Shown piece by piece: positions 50,895 to 60,400 of a DNA stretch of 64,000 bases; position 1 is the stretch's first letter, and every line of letters begins with the position of its first letter. The translations under genes and the position numbers were made by a program. The stretch spans positions 231,790 through 295,789 of the forward strand of contig JALCPP010000003.1 in NCBI GenBank assembly GCA_022650485.1. Direction: 5' to 3'. Source of the DNA: Oscillospiraceae bacterium. Its GTDB lineage: Bacteria; Bacillota; Clostridia; Oscillospirales; Acutalibacteraceae. The notes beneath the pieces are model-generated. The model made no database searches. It was given only the letters and a program-made list of their open reading frames with translations, and was not told where the DNA came from.

Positions 50895-52935
50895 AAAGCC
50901 CTCGGTCGCTCAAAGCATTGCCGCCGTGATCGGCGCGAAACAGCGCGGTGACGGGTATTTAGAGGGCGGCGGCTACCTCGTTTCATGGTGCCTCGGTCAT
51001 CTCGCGGAGCTGGCAAGTGCCGACACCTACGATGAAAAATACGCGAAATGGCGGCGTGAAGATTTACCTATCCTGCCGGAAAACTGGCGGTTTACCGTAA
51101 GCAGAGACAAACAAAAGCAGTTCGGTATTCTCCGCGCTCTGATGCGCCGCGACGACGTGGATGAAGTTATCAACACCTGCGACGCCGGACGCGAGGGCGA
51201 ACTGATCTTCCGCACCGTGTACGACATGGCAGGCTGCGCAAAGCCGATGAAACGGCTCTGGATTTCTTCGATGGAGGACGAGGCGATCCGGCAGGGCTTT
51301 GCCGAACTGAAACCGGGCCGGGATTACGACGGTCTGCATCAGTCCGCGCTCTGCCGCTCCAAGGCCGACTGGCTGGTAGGCATCAACGCGACGCGCCTGT
51401 TTTCCGTCCTTTACCACCGCACTCTGAATGTCGGGCGCGTCATGTCTCCGACGCTGGCGCTCATCGTGCAGCGGGAAGCGGAAATTTCCGCGTTCCAGCC
51501 GGAGCCGTTCTATACCGTCAATCTCGACTGCGGCGGTTTTGCCGCTACCGGCGACAAGCTGAAAGCAAAGCCGGAGGCCGAGGCCGTTGCTGCCGCCTGC
51601 AAAGGCAAAACGGCTATCGTCAGGGCCGTGGAGCGGAAAGAAAAATCCGAGAAGCCGCCCGCGCTCTACGATCTGACCACCCTCCAGCGCGACGCCAACC
51701 GCTTGCTCGGCTACACGGCCCAGCAGACACTCGATTATCTGCAATCGCTCTATGAAAAGAAGCTCTGTACCTATCCCCGCACCGACAGCCGGTTTTTGAC
51801 GAACGATATGGAAGGAACCGTCCCGGCGCTTGCCTCCGTTGCCGCCGCGATCTGCGACATGAGTATTCCCGAAAAGCTCTACGCCGGTCAGGTCTGCGAC
51901 AGCGCGAAAGTCAGTGACCATCACGCCGTCGTTCCCACCTCCGTCGCGGGCAAAGCAGACTGTTCCGCGCTGCCTGCCGGGGAGCGTGAAATTCTGCGGC
52001 TTATTTCCCGGCAGCTTCTCTGCGCGGTCGGCAGACTGCATCAGTACGCCGAAACCGCCGTCACGCTGGACTGTGCCGGGTATGGATTTGCCGCCAAGGG
52101 CAAGACGATACTCGTTCCGGGCTGGAAAATCTATTTGCAGGAACAGGCCGACAAGCCTTTGCCGGATCTGGCAGAGGGGCAGGACATCGCTGTTTCCTCT
52201 GTTTCCATCAAAGAGGGCAAAAGCTCGCCGCCCAAGCATTACACGGAGGATACCTTGCTTTCCGCGATGGAGACGGCGGGCGCGAAGGAGATGCCGGACG
52301 ATGCAGAACGCAAGGGCCTCGGCACCCCCGCCACACGCGCGGCCATTCTGGAAAAACTCGTTACCACCGGATTCGTGGAACGGAAAAAGGCGAAGAAAAC
52401 CGTCAATCTCATTCCGTCTCAGGTCGGCGTGTCGCTTGTTACGGTTCTGCCGGAACAGCTTCAATCTCCGCTGCTGACCGCCGAATGGGAAAACCGGCTC
52501 AAACAGGTGGAGCACGGCGAACTGGAGCCGGACGCCTTTATGAACGGGATTTCTTCCATGCTCCGGGAGCTTATAAAAACCTATACGCCGGTTAAGGGCG
52601 CGGAGGTGCTGTTCCCATCCGGGCGTGAGGCAGTCGGCAAATGCCCCCGCTGCGGCGGCAGTGTGACCGAAAGCAAGAAAGGCTTTTTCTGCGAAAATGA
52701 CGGTTGCCGCTTCGGGCTTTGGAAGGACAACCGGTTTTTTGCCGCCAAGAAAAAGGTTCTGACGAAAGCTGTAGCCGCAGCGCTCCTGAAGGATGGGCGC
52801 GTGAGGCTCACCGGCTGTTATTCCGAAAAAACCGGCAAAACCTACGACGCGACGGTGATTTTGGAGGACACCGGGGAGCACGTCAATTTCAAGCTGGAAT
52901 TTGATTCGGGGACGAAAAATCGGGGCGGATCATGA
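50875..52935 (+). CDS. topB: DNA topoisomerase III
   Basis: A 686-residue type IA topoisomerase. TOPRIM N-terminus (LVISEKPSVAQSIA; CDAGREGE), active-site Tyr300 in TYPRTDSRFL, and a C-terminal zinc ribbon (CPRCGGSV...CENDGCRFGLW). I chose ATG 50,875 behind AAAGGGG over the open frame from 50,824. On ICEs it is thought to resolve transfer or replication intermediates. Confidence 0.93.
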   Translation: MRLVISEKPSVAQSIAAVIGAKQRGDGYLEGGGYLVSWCLGHLAELASADTYDEKYAKWRREDLPILPENWRFTVSRDKQKQFGILRALMRRDDVDEVINTCDAGREGELIFRTVYDMAGCAKPMKRLWISSMEDEAIRQGFAELKPGRDYDGLHQSALCRSKADWLVGINATRLFSVLYHRTLNVGRVMSPTLALIVQREAEISAFQPEPFYTVNLDCGGFAATGDKLKAKPEAEAVAAACKGKTAIVRAVERKEKSEKPPALYDLTTLQRDANRLLGYTAQQTLDYLQSLYEKKLCTYPRTDSRFLTNDMEGTVPALASVAAAICDMSIPEKLYAGQVCDSAKVSDHHAVVPTSVAGKADCSALPAGEREILRLISRQLLCAVGRLHQYAETAVTLDCAGYGFAAKGKTILVPGWKIYLQEQADKPLPDLAEGQDIAVSSVSIKEGKSSPPKHYTEDTLLSAMETAGAKEMPDDAERKGLGTPATRAAILEKLVTTGFVERKKAKKTVNLIPSQVGVSLVTVLPEQLQSPLLTAEWENRLKQVEHGELEPDAFMNGISSMLRELIKTYTPVKGAEVLFPSGREAVGKCPRCGGSVTESKKGFFCENDGCRFGLWKDNRFFAAKKKVLTKAVAAALLKDGRVRLTGCYSEKTGKTYDATVILEDTGEHVNFKLEFDSGTKNRGGS

Positions 52936-53234
52936 AACTTACCAAATATGAGCGGGAGACGATCATTTGCTATAACGAGGAAGAAGCGACGGCCAGCGTT
53001 TACACGCACAATAAAAAGCTTATCCAAAAGCTCAAACGGCTCTCGGAAAAATACCCAGACAAGGTGAAACCGGAGCACTCGGAGCATCGCGGGGCCGTCA
53101 GCTATCTTGTTCCCAAGGGCTGTGTTTCCGTCCGGGAACCGTACAGCGACCGGCGGCGTGAAGCCGACAGTTTGCGGGCCAAAGCAGCGAAAATACGCCC
53201 TCCTGACCGGAGCATACGCTCCGAAAATGAATAA
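52932..53234 (+). CDS. Hypothetical ICE protein
   Basis: A 100-residue protein starting at the ATGA overlap with topB. The first 65 residues (YERETIICYNEEEATASVYTHNKKLIQKLKRL in part) form a conserved-looking alpha/beta stretch; the tail is Arg-rich. I recognise no named family; it recurs in this place in related ICEs. Confidence 0.65.
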   Translation: MKLTKYERETIICYNEEEATASVYTHNKKLIQKLKRLSEKYPDKVKPEHSEHRGAVSYLVPKGCVSVREPYSDRRREADSLRAKAAKIRPPDRSIRSENE

Positions 53235-53317
53235 CGGGCGCGCTCCCACATGGGTTTATTCCGGCCTGTGCGGGGGTGCGCTTTTTTCAATTCTATGATC
53301 TGCGAAAGGAGCACACT

Positions 53318-55765
53318 ATGGCCGAAAAGAATAAGGAACGATTGAAAGAGATCACCGACAGCATCGAACAGGGCATCCAAAACCTGTTTCAGAGCGACCG
53401 ATACGCACAGTACCTCCGCACCATGTCCCGGTTCCACCGCTATTCCGTCAACAACACCATGCTCATCTACATGCAGAAGCCAGGCGCCACCCTTGTGGCC
53501 GGGTTCAACAAATGGCGCGATCAGTTCAGCCGAAACGTCATGCGGGGCGAAAAGGGAATCAAGATCATCGCGCCCACTCCGTTCAAAAAGAAAATCGAGG
53601 AAGAAAAACTCGACCCAGATACCAAAATTCCCATGCGGGACGCGGACGGCAACATCATCATGGAGGAAAAGGAAATCAAAATCCCTATGTATAAGGTGGT
53701 TTCCGTTTTTGACGTGTCGCAGACCGAGGGGAAGCCGCTGCCGACGCTGGTAAACGGCCTCACGGGAAATGTGAAGCAGTATGAGATTTTCATGGAGGCG
53801 CTGCGGCGTTCGTCCCCCGTTCCGCTTGCATTTGAAACGATGGAGCTGAATACGGACGGTTATTTCAGCGAAAAAGGCCAGCGTATTGCCATCCGGTCCG
53901 GTATGAGCGAGGTACAGACCGTCTCCGCCGCCGTCCACGAAATCACCCACGCCACGCTGCATAACTATGAACAGGCCCGCCTTGCCGCCGCCAAGAGTGA
54001 TGAAACCGCCGAACCGCCCAAGCCGAAAGACCGGCACACCGAGGAAGTGGAGGCCGAGAGCGTTTCTTACGCCGTCTGCCAGTATTACGGCATTCAGACC
54101 GGCGAGAACAGCTTCGGCTATATTGCCACATGGAGCCGTGGCAAGGAATTGCCTGAGCTGCGGGCCTCTTTGGAAACCATCAATAAAACCGCCTCCGGTC
54201 TGATCTCCGACATCGACCAAAATTTCCGCGAGGTCCTGAAAGAGTATGATACCGTTCTGGAACAGTTCGCCGGGGACGTGTATCAGTACACGGCCTCCGT
54301 CATGGAACCGCCGTTCCCTCTCAACTCCATGGAAGAAGAAGTCCCGGCCACCGTGGAAGATTTGAAAAGCGGTTACGGAAAAGACACCCGTAACGCCATC
54401 CTTAATGCTGCGAAGGTCGCGGCCGCGGCGTCCCCGGACGAGCTTCTGCGGCGGCTGGACGAAATTGAAAAAATCTACCCGTGGAGGGAAACTGAGGCGA
54501 TGTATCTGCTGGACAACGCCGCCTATCTTTATTTGAAGGAAAATGAGGACGGATACGGCTATATCCTTTACGATAAGGAAAGCCTGCGGGAAACGGCAAA
54601 CGGATTTGCCGACGAGGGCGTTAGCTCCATCCCGACCGCTTACGAACAGGCGCTTGCCCTTGAACACCTGACCCCAGCGGCCTCGGAAAAGGTGTCGCTT
54701 GATATTTTGAGCAAGATTACCGCCGTGCGTGAACAGGATGTACAGGAATATATCCGTAAAAATAATTTAGGCGATCATGAGCCGGACGCACCGAAAGCGC
54801 AGACAGCCCCCGACCAACCGAAAGTGGCCGGTATGCTGCCGGATGCGCCGGAGCAGGCGCTCGACGAATACCCCATGCCGGATTCGGAACTGACCGTGGC
54901 CGATCTGGAAGCCTGCGGGTATCTGGACGGCGATCTGCTTCCCCTTTCCAAAGACCGGGCGCTGGAACTTTTTGAGCAGGACCTCACCGTTTACATGATT
55001 GAGGACGGCAGCGCAAGCATGGCGTTCGACCCGGATGAGATTCAGGCCCACAGCGGCCTTTTCGCCGTGAGCCGCGAGGAATGGGAGGAAAGCCGGAAAT
55101 TTTCCTCTGCCATAGAGGACCGGATGAAGCATCAGGAGCAGCGGGAAGCCGCTTTTCTGAAAACCTCTCAGGACGCTTTCGCTATCTATCAGGTCAAAAG
55201 CGGCGACGAGCTGCGCGACATTCGCTTTGAACCGCTCAGTTGGCTGGAATCCAAAGGCGTTTCCGTGGATCACGGCAACTACGACCTCGCTTACACCGCG
55301 CCGCTCGCGGATCAGGGCAGCACGGATGACAGGCTGTCCGTTTTGTGGGACAGGTTTAACAACGAGCATTCCACCGATTATCACAGGCCGAGCCTGTCCG
55401 TCAGCGACATCGTTGCGCTAAAGCAGAACGGCGTTGTATCCTGTCATTACGTGGACAGCTTCGGTTTTCAGGAGATTCCGGCCTTTCTGAAACCGGAAAA
55501 CTACCTGAAAAACGCAGAAATGGCGGTGGAAGATGATTACGACATGATCGACGGTATCATCGACAACGGAAAAAATCCCACCGTCGCGGAGCTGGAGCAG
55601 CAAGCCAAAACCGGTCAGCCGATTTCCCTTCTGGAGCTTGCCGAGGCGTCACGCCGGGAAAACGACGAAAAGAAAAAATCCGTCGTGGAACGGCTCAGAA
55701 ATCAGCCGGTCAGCCGGGAACACAAAAAAGCAGCGCCCGACAGAGGCGCGGAAATGGAGCGGTGA
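53318..55765 (+). CDS. ArdC-like antirestriction/metalloprotease protein
   Basis: An 815-residue protein. The N-terminal ArdC ssDNA-binding domain covers about 1-130 (YSVNNTMLIYMQKPGATLVAGF in part). A zincin domain with HEITH at 207-211 follows (VHEITHATLHNYE), then Cys-poor helical regions and a C-terminal YodL-like part. Start ATG 53,318 follows GAAAGGAGC. It probably protects incoming single-stranded DNA from restriction. Confidence 0.82.
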   Translation: MAEKNKERLKEITDSIEQGIQNLFQSDRYAQYLRTMSRFHRYSVNNTMLIYMQKPGATLVAGFNKWRDQFSRNVMRGEKGIKIIAPTPFKKKIEEEKLDPDTKIPMRDADGNIIMEEKEIKIPMYKVVSVFDVSQTEGKPLPTLVNGLTGNVKQYEIFMEALRRSSPVPLAFETMELNTDGYFSEKGQRIAIRSGMSEVQTVSAAVHEITHATLHNYEQARLAAAKSDETAEPPKPKDRHTEEVEAESVSYAVCQYYGIQTGENSFGYIATWSRGKELPELRASLETINKTASGLISDIDQNFREVLKEYDTVLEQFAGDVYQYTASVMEPPFPLNSMEEEVPATVEDLKSGYGKDTRNAILNAAKVAAAASPDELLRRLDEIEKIYPWRETEAMYLLDNAAYLYLKENEDGYGYILYDKESLRETANGFADEGVSSIPTAYEQALALEHLTPAASEKVSLDILSKITAVREQDVQEYIRKNNLGDHEPDAPKAQTAPDQPKVAGMLPDAPEQALDEYPMPDSELTVADLEACGYLDGDLLPLSKDRALELFEQDLTVYMIEDGSASMAFDPDEIQAHSGLFAVSREEWEESRKFSSAIEDRMKHQEQREAAFLKTSQDAFAIYQVKSGDELRDIRFEPLSWLESKGVSVDHGNYDLAYTAPLADQGSTDDRLSVLWDRFNNEHSTDYHRPSLSVSDIVALKQNGVVSCHYVDSFGFQEIPAFLKPENYLKNAEMAVEDDYDMIDGIIDNGKNPTVAELEQQAKTGQPISLLELAEASRRENDEKKKSVVERLRNQPVSREHKKAAPDRGAEMER

Positions 55766-55766
55766 T

Positions 55767-55985
55767 ATGTTTACAAACGATGAAATCAACCTGATGTGCA
55801 TTTACAATACCGGGACGCGAGAGGGCCTGATCGCGGAGCTTGAGCAGATGCGCGGCTATCTCGGTGCGGAGGAAGCGGAGCTTCTGTCCCTGACGGATTC
55901 CACGCTGGAAAAGTTCCGGCACATGAGCGACGCCGAGTATGCAGAGCTTGATCTGCTTCCGGATTTTGATGTGGAGACTGAATGA
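55767..55985 (+). CDS. Transposon-transfer assisting (TTRAP) family protein
   Basis: A 72-residue acidic protein, ATG 55,767 directly after the ArdC-like gene. It matches the TTRAP family: FTNDEINLMCIYNTGTREGLIAELEQM (in part) and DAEYAELDLLPDF. Marker of Tn1549-type transfer regions. Confidence 0.85.
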   Translation: MFTNDEINLMCIYNTGTREGLIAELEQMRGYLGAEEAELLSLTDSTLEKFRHMSDAEYAELDLLPDFDVETE

Positions 55986-56098
55986 AAAATACGATTATCA
56001 ATTTCTTACATGATTTTTCTCAAGACATTGCAACCAATTTATTCTTTTCCGATCTATAATAAGTGAAAGCTTTCATTAAATAAGAGAGGGGGAAAAGC

Positions 56099-56656
56099 AT
56101 GGATGATTCCCAAATTATTCAGTTGTATTTTGAGCGTTCCGAAGAAGCAATCAACAAAACTAAAATAAAATATGGAAATTTCTGCTTTTGTATTGCTAAC
56201 AACATCCTAAAAAGCAAGGAGGATGCAGAGGAATGTGAAAACGACGCATATTTGAGGGTATGGAATGCTATTCCTCCCCAAAAACCCAGTATGTTAAAAT
56301 CCTATCTTGGGAAGATCGTTCGCAATCTTGCCTTGCAACGATATGAATATTATTCAGCCAAAAAAAGGAACACGGAATTAGAAATCGCCTTTTCTGAACT
56401 GGAAGAATGTATTGTCGGATTAAAAGGTGTGGAAGGACAATATGATACCGAGGATCTTGGAAGATCAGTTAACTGTTTTCTCCATACTATTGATCGTGAA
56501 TCACGAATTATATTTGTTAGGCGATATTGGTATACAGATTCCATTAAAGAAATTGCAGTCCGTTTTGGAATCAGTGAAAGCAAAGTTAAATCCTCTCTCT
56601 TTAGGACAAGGAATAAATTGAAAGTCTATTTACGAAAAGGAGGTTTTATGGCATGA
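56099..56656 (+). CDS. ECF-type sigma factor
   Basis: A 185-residue sigma-70-family protein: region 2 (SKEDAEECENDAYLRVWNAIPP; SYLGKIVRNLALQRYEYYSAKKRN in part) and region 4 (SIKEIAVRFGISESKVKSSLFRTRNKL in part). It starts behind GAGGGGGAA. AT-rich compared with the flanking ICE genes, so with its partner it seems a later insertion. It overlaps the following gene by 4 bases, the usual arrangement with a cognate anti-sigma factor. Confidence 0.88.
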   Translation: MDDSQIIQLYFERSEEAINKTKIKYGNFCFCIANNILKSKEDAEECENDAYLRVWNAIPPQKPSMLKSYLGKIVRNLALQRYEYYSAKKRNTELEIAFSELEECIVGLKGVEGQYDTEDLGRSVNCFLHTIDRESRIIFVRRYWYTDSIKEIAVRFGISESKVKSSLFRTRNKLKVYLRKGGFMA

Positions 56657-57264
56657 CAGGAAAAAATTTGTATGATGCCATTAACAGTATTGATGATAAC
56701 TTCATACAAGAGGCCGATGAAGCTGTCACCCTCAAAAAAAATGTGGTCAGCTTCAATTGGAAACGTTTCACTGGAATTGCCGCATGCATTGCGCTTGTTT
56801 TATGTGCTTCTGTAATCATACCCAAATTTCTTCCTACTTTAATATCAAGCAAAGAGGCACATCAGGAAAAGACCACAAACGCCATTCTCAATGACTATGT
56901 TGATATATACTATCTTAAAAATGGCACAACTGAAATAAAAAAAGAATCGGTGAAGTTAGATTACACTCCACAGAATATCTTTCAAGAATGGAAAAAGTTG
57001 AATAACATTCCTGATGGTGTAAGCATGGTTGATTATAAAATCGATTCGAATGGGTATGAACAATCAGGGAATAGCAGTACCGCCACGTATGTTGTTGGGG
57101 ATGTTTTTACCTTAAATGTGACATTGTCGAACGAATTTACGGATTGTCTTACCAAGAGCAATCGCACGGCTTTATTAAAATCACTTGAAAAAACACTAAG
57201 TTATCAAAAAATTAAATATAAGTCAATCAATATCATCGTTGATGGGCAAAAAATCAACAATTAA
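56653..57264 (+). CDS. Membrane protein, probable anti-sigma factor with GerMN-like domain
   Basis: A 203-residue protein. Cytoplasmic N-terminus 1-36, membrane helix about 38-60 (FTGIAACIALVLCASVIIP), and an extracytoplasmic domain at 85-200. In that domain FTLNVTLSNEF, LLKSLEKTLSYQK and INIIVDGQKI recall the GerMN fold of sporulation/germination proteins. ATGA overlap with the sigma gene indicates it controls that sigma factor from the membrane. The GerMN call is by motif impression only. Confidence 0.6.
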   Translation: MTGKNLYDAINSIDDNFIQEADEAVTLKKNVVSFNWKRFTGIAACIALVLCASVIIPKFLPTLISSKEAHQEKTTNAILNDYVDIYYLKNGTTEIKKESVKLDYTPQNIFQEWKKLNNIPDGVSMVDYKIDSNGYEQSGNSSTATYVVGDVFTLNVTLSNEFTDCLTKSNRTALLKSLEKTLSYQKIKYKSINIIVDGQKINN

Positions 57265-57313
57265 GCGTTTCCCAAAAAGTTTAATTCAGAGAAACAGTGC
57301 AATTCCAAAGATG

Positions 57314-57353
57314 ATGGCCGTTACAAAACTTCCGTTTTGTAACGGCCATTTTA
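57314..57353 (+). terminator. Strong terminator of the sigma/anti-sigma pair
   Basis: ATGGCCGTTACAAAA-CTTCCG-TTTTGTAACGGCCAT is a perfect 15-bp stem followed by TTTTAG. Confidence 0.9.
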
Positions 57354-57426
57354 GCATATTGAAAACTAGTTTATGTGACATTTTATTATAAAACTCATTT
57401 GAATAACAGGAAGGAGTTGTAAATGT

Positions 57427-60400
57427 ATGCCGACAAAACTGCAAGCCTGCGAGCAGATCGCGGAGAAAATCGCAAAGCAGATCACCGCCAGTCATGAAAG
57501 CTGGACGGATTTCCTGAAAACCGCTGCGCGGCTCTACAAATATCCGTACCACGAACAGCTCATGATTTTTGCCCAGCGCCCAGACGCGACGGCCTGCGCC
57601 GGGTATGAGCTTTGGAACGAAAAAATGCGCCGGTATATCCGGCACGGCAGTAAGGGAATCGCACTCATCGACGCCTCCGGCGACAAGCCGAGAATCCGGT
57701 ATGTCTTTGATATTTCCGACACAGGAAGCCGGGAAAATTCCAGCCATCCATTCCTTTGGGAGTACCGCCCGGAGCATGAGGACGCGGTTACGGCGGCGTT
57801 AAAACAGGAATATGAAATCTCCGGCGAAAAAGGTCTTGCCGATCAGTTGGAGCAGATCGCCGGACAGTTGGCGAATGGATATTGGCAAGAGCATCAGTAC
57901 GACATCCTCCACATCGTTGACGGCAGCTTTCTGGAGGAATATGATGAGTTCAACATCGGAGCACAGTTCCGAAACGCCGCCTCTGTCAGTATCACCTACG
58001 CGGTCTTGTCCCGCTGCGGCCTCGACCCCGACGAATACTTTGAGCATGAGGATTTTCTGAGCATCTTCGATTTCAACACGCCCAATACCGTCGCCGCCCT
58101 CGGCACGGCGGTCAGCGAAGCAAGTGAACGGGTACTGCGGCAGATCGAAGTCACCGTCAAAAATTACGAACGCGAACACCACGCGGAAAGGAGCGCCACA
58201 CATGGAGAACAACCTGACTTACAGCCGGAACGGGGATTACCTGATTCCCGACCTGACGATCACGGAGCCGACGGAGAGCATCGGAAAATACGGGAGGATG
58301 CGGAAGAATTACCTGAAGGAATACCATCCGATCCTGTACAACAGCCTGCTGCTGTCGGAGAAACTGTACCCGCATCTGCTGGAGATCGAGCGGACGGCGA
58401 CGGCGCGGCTGGAACGGATGATGCCAGAGCTGATGAAATCGGCGGGCATGACGGAGAGCCTGAAAGCCTCCGACCCGATGCGCTGGGTGGGCCTCATGAA
58501 CGACCTGAAAGCGCAGGCCGAGGAAACGATTCTGACGGAGCTTATCTACAGCTAAGTTTCTTTCCGTCGGAGCAGGAACAAATACAGCGGATTGATGAAG
58601 CGGAGAGCGAAAAGCCCTCCGCTTTTTCCATGCCCGCACCGCAAAAGCCGAAAAAGCGCAGTACAACACAGGCCGACATCGACGCCGCCCTTCAGGAATG
58701 GAACGGCGACATTGAAAGCAAACGGGCCGTTGCCGAGTATATGCGGGAACATGCCCGCGACAAGGACACGGCGGCGTTTCTGCGCGCCGAGTACGGCGAC
58801 GATCTTCCGGCCTTTCCCGTAACCGTGGGCCACACATCGACGGATCTGCCTTGGCCGAAAGTGCAGCGGCGAATCGCCCAACTCATCCGGGAAGAACGTT
58901 TTTACACACAGGAAGAACAGGCCACGCCGCCCGATCTGAGCGGCCAGCCGATCACCCGCACCGGCGACACCATCACCATCGGAAACGGCGACGCTTCCCA
59001 TGAAGTGGATGTGACGCTCACCGACGAGCAGTGGGCGGCGTTACAACGGGCGGTTCCCGACAGTGCCGCAATCCAACTTCCCTACAAGGTGGGAGACACG
59101 GTATATCTGGACAATAAGCCCTTTGAAATCACTGAAATCAAGGACTACGACATCCAGCTCCGCGACCCGACGCTTGCCTATCCCATCTTCCGCGCCGAGA
59201 GCCGGGAGAATTTTGAAAATCTGCTGCGCCGGGATTCCCGGAACGGCCCCATCACGGAATTTCTGGCTGCGGACTTGGAACACACGGACACCGATCTGCG
59301 GGATGCCCTGACTTCCGGCCTGCTGGAACAGCGGGACAAGGAACATATCGCGGGGTATTTCCGCGAAAACGAGGGCAACACCCGCGTGGCCCAGCGCCTT
59401 TCCGATACCTACGCCGGGGCTTCCGATACGATGGAACTGACCACCGGCGAGACGGCGGATTTCTTTGCCACCACCACGGGTTTCGAGGTCGATATTCACG
59501 ACAAGTTCAACAGCAAGCGCACCGCTTCATGGGAAGAAATCGCCCCAATTCTCCGCGCCCTGTATCAGCGGGAGCAGGACGCCTTTTCCCATGAACCGGT
59601 TCTGCGGGAATCTGCGGACCGGGATGATATTCATCCTTCGACAGAAGTCACGTTGCCGGAAACTGCTACACAGCCGTCCGGCAAGACAAGCCCAGAAAGT
59701 GGCGTGGCTCTCCCCGGAGAAATTGTCACCGTAAAAGATCACATCGCGCCGGAGCAGCCCGCCGCTGGGAACTTCCTCATCACCGACGATCATTTGGGCG
59801 AGGGCGGCGCGAAAACCAAGTACAGCTTTAATATCGCGGCCATCCGCACCCTGAAACAGATCGAGGCCGAGGGCCGCACGGCGACGCCGGAGGAACAGGA
59901 AACACTCTCCCGCTATGTCGGCTGGGGCGGCATCCCGCAGGCGTTCGACCCGGACAACGCCGCATGGTCAAAAGAATACGTGGAGCTGGTCGGCGCGCTG
60001 ACCTCCGAAGAATACGAAATGGCGCGGGCCTCCACCCTGAACGCCCACTACACCAGCCCCACCGTTATCAAGGCCATCTATGAGGCCGTGAAAAATCTCG
60101 GCTTTCAAACCGGAAACATTCTGGAACCGGCCTGCGGCGTTGGAAACTTTTTCGGCCTGCTGCCGGAAAGCATGGCGGCGTCCCGGCTCTACGGCGTTGA
60201 GTTGGACAGCATCACGGGCCGGATCGCCAAACAGCTTTATCCAAATGCCAACATTACCGTGGCGGGCTTTGAAACCACCGACCGGCGCGACTTTTTCGAT
60301 TTGGCCGTGGGCAACGTGCCGTTCGGCAGCTACAAGGTTTCCGACCGGGCTTACGACAAGCTCGGTTTTCCCATTCACGATTATTTTTTCGCCAAAACGC

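Noticed and set aside
51064..52881. 605-residue minus-strand ORF opposite topB
   Set aside because: Antisense shadow of a high-GC gene; composition is His/Arg-rich without motifs, and topB is fully supported.
53102..54667. 521-residue minus-strand ORF opposite the ArdC-like gene
   Set aside because: Shadow of a well-supported gene.
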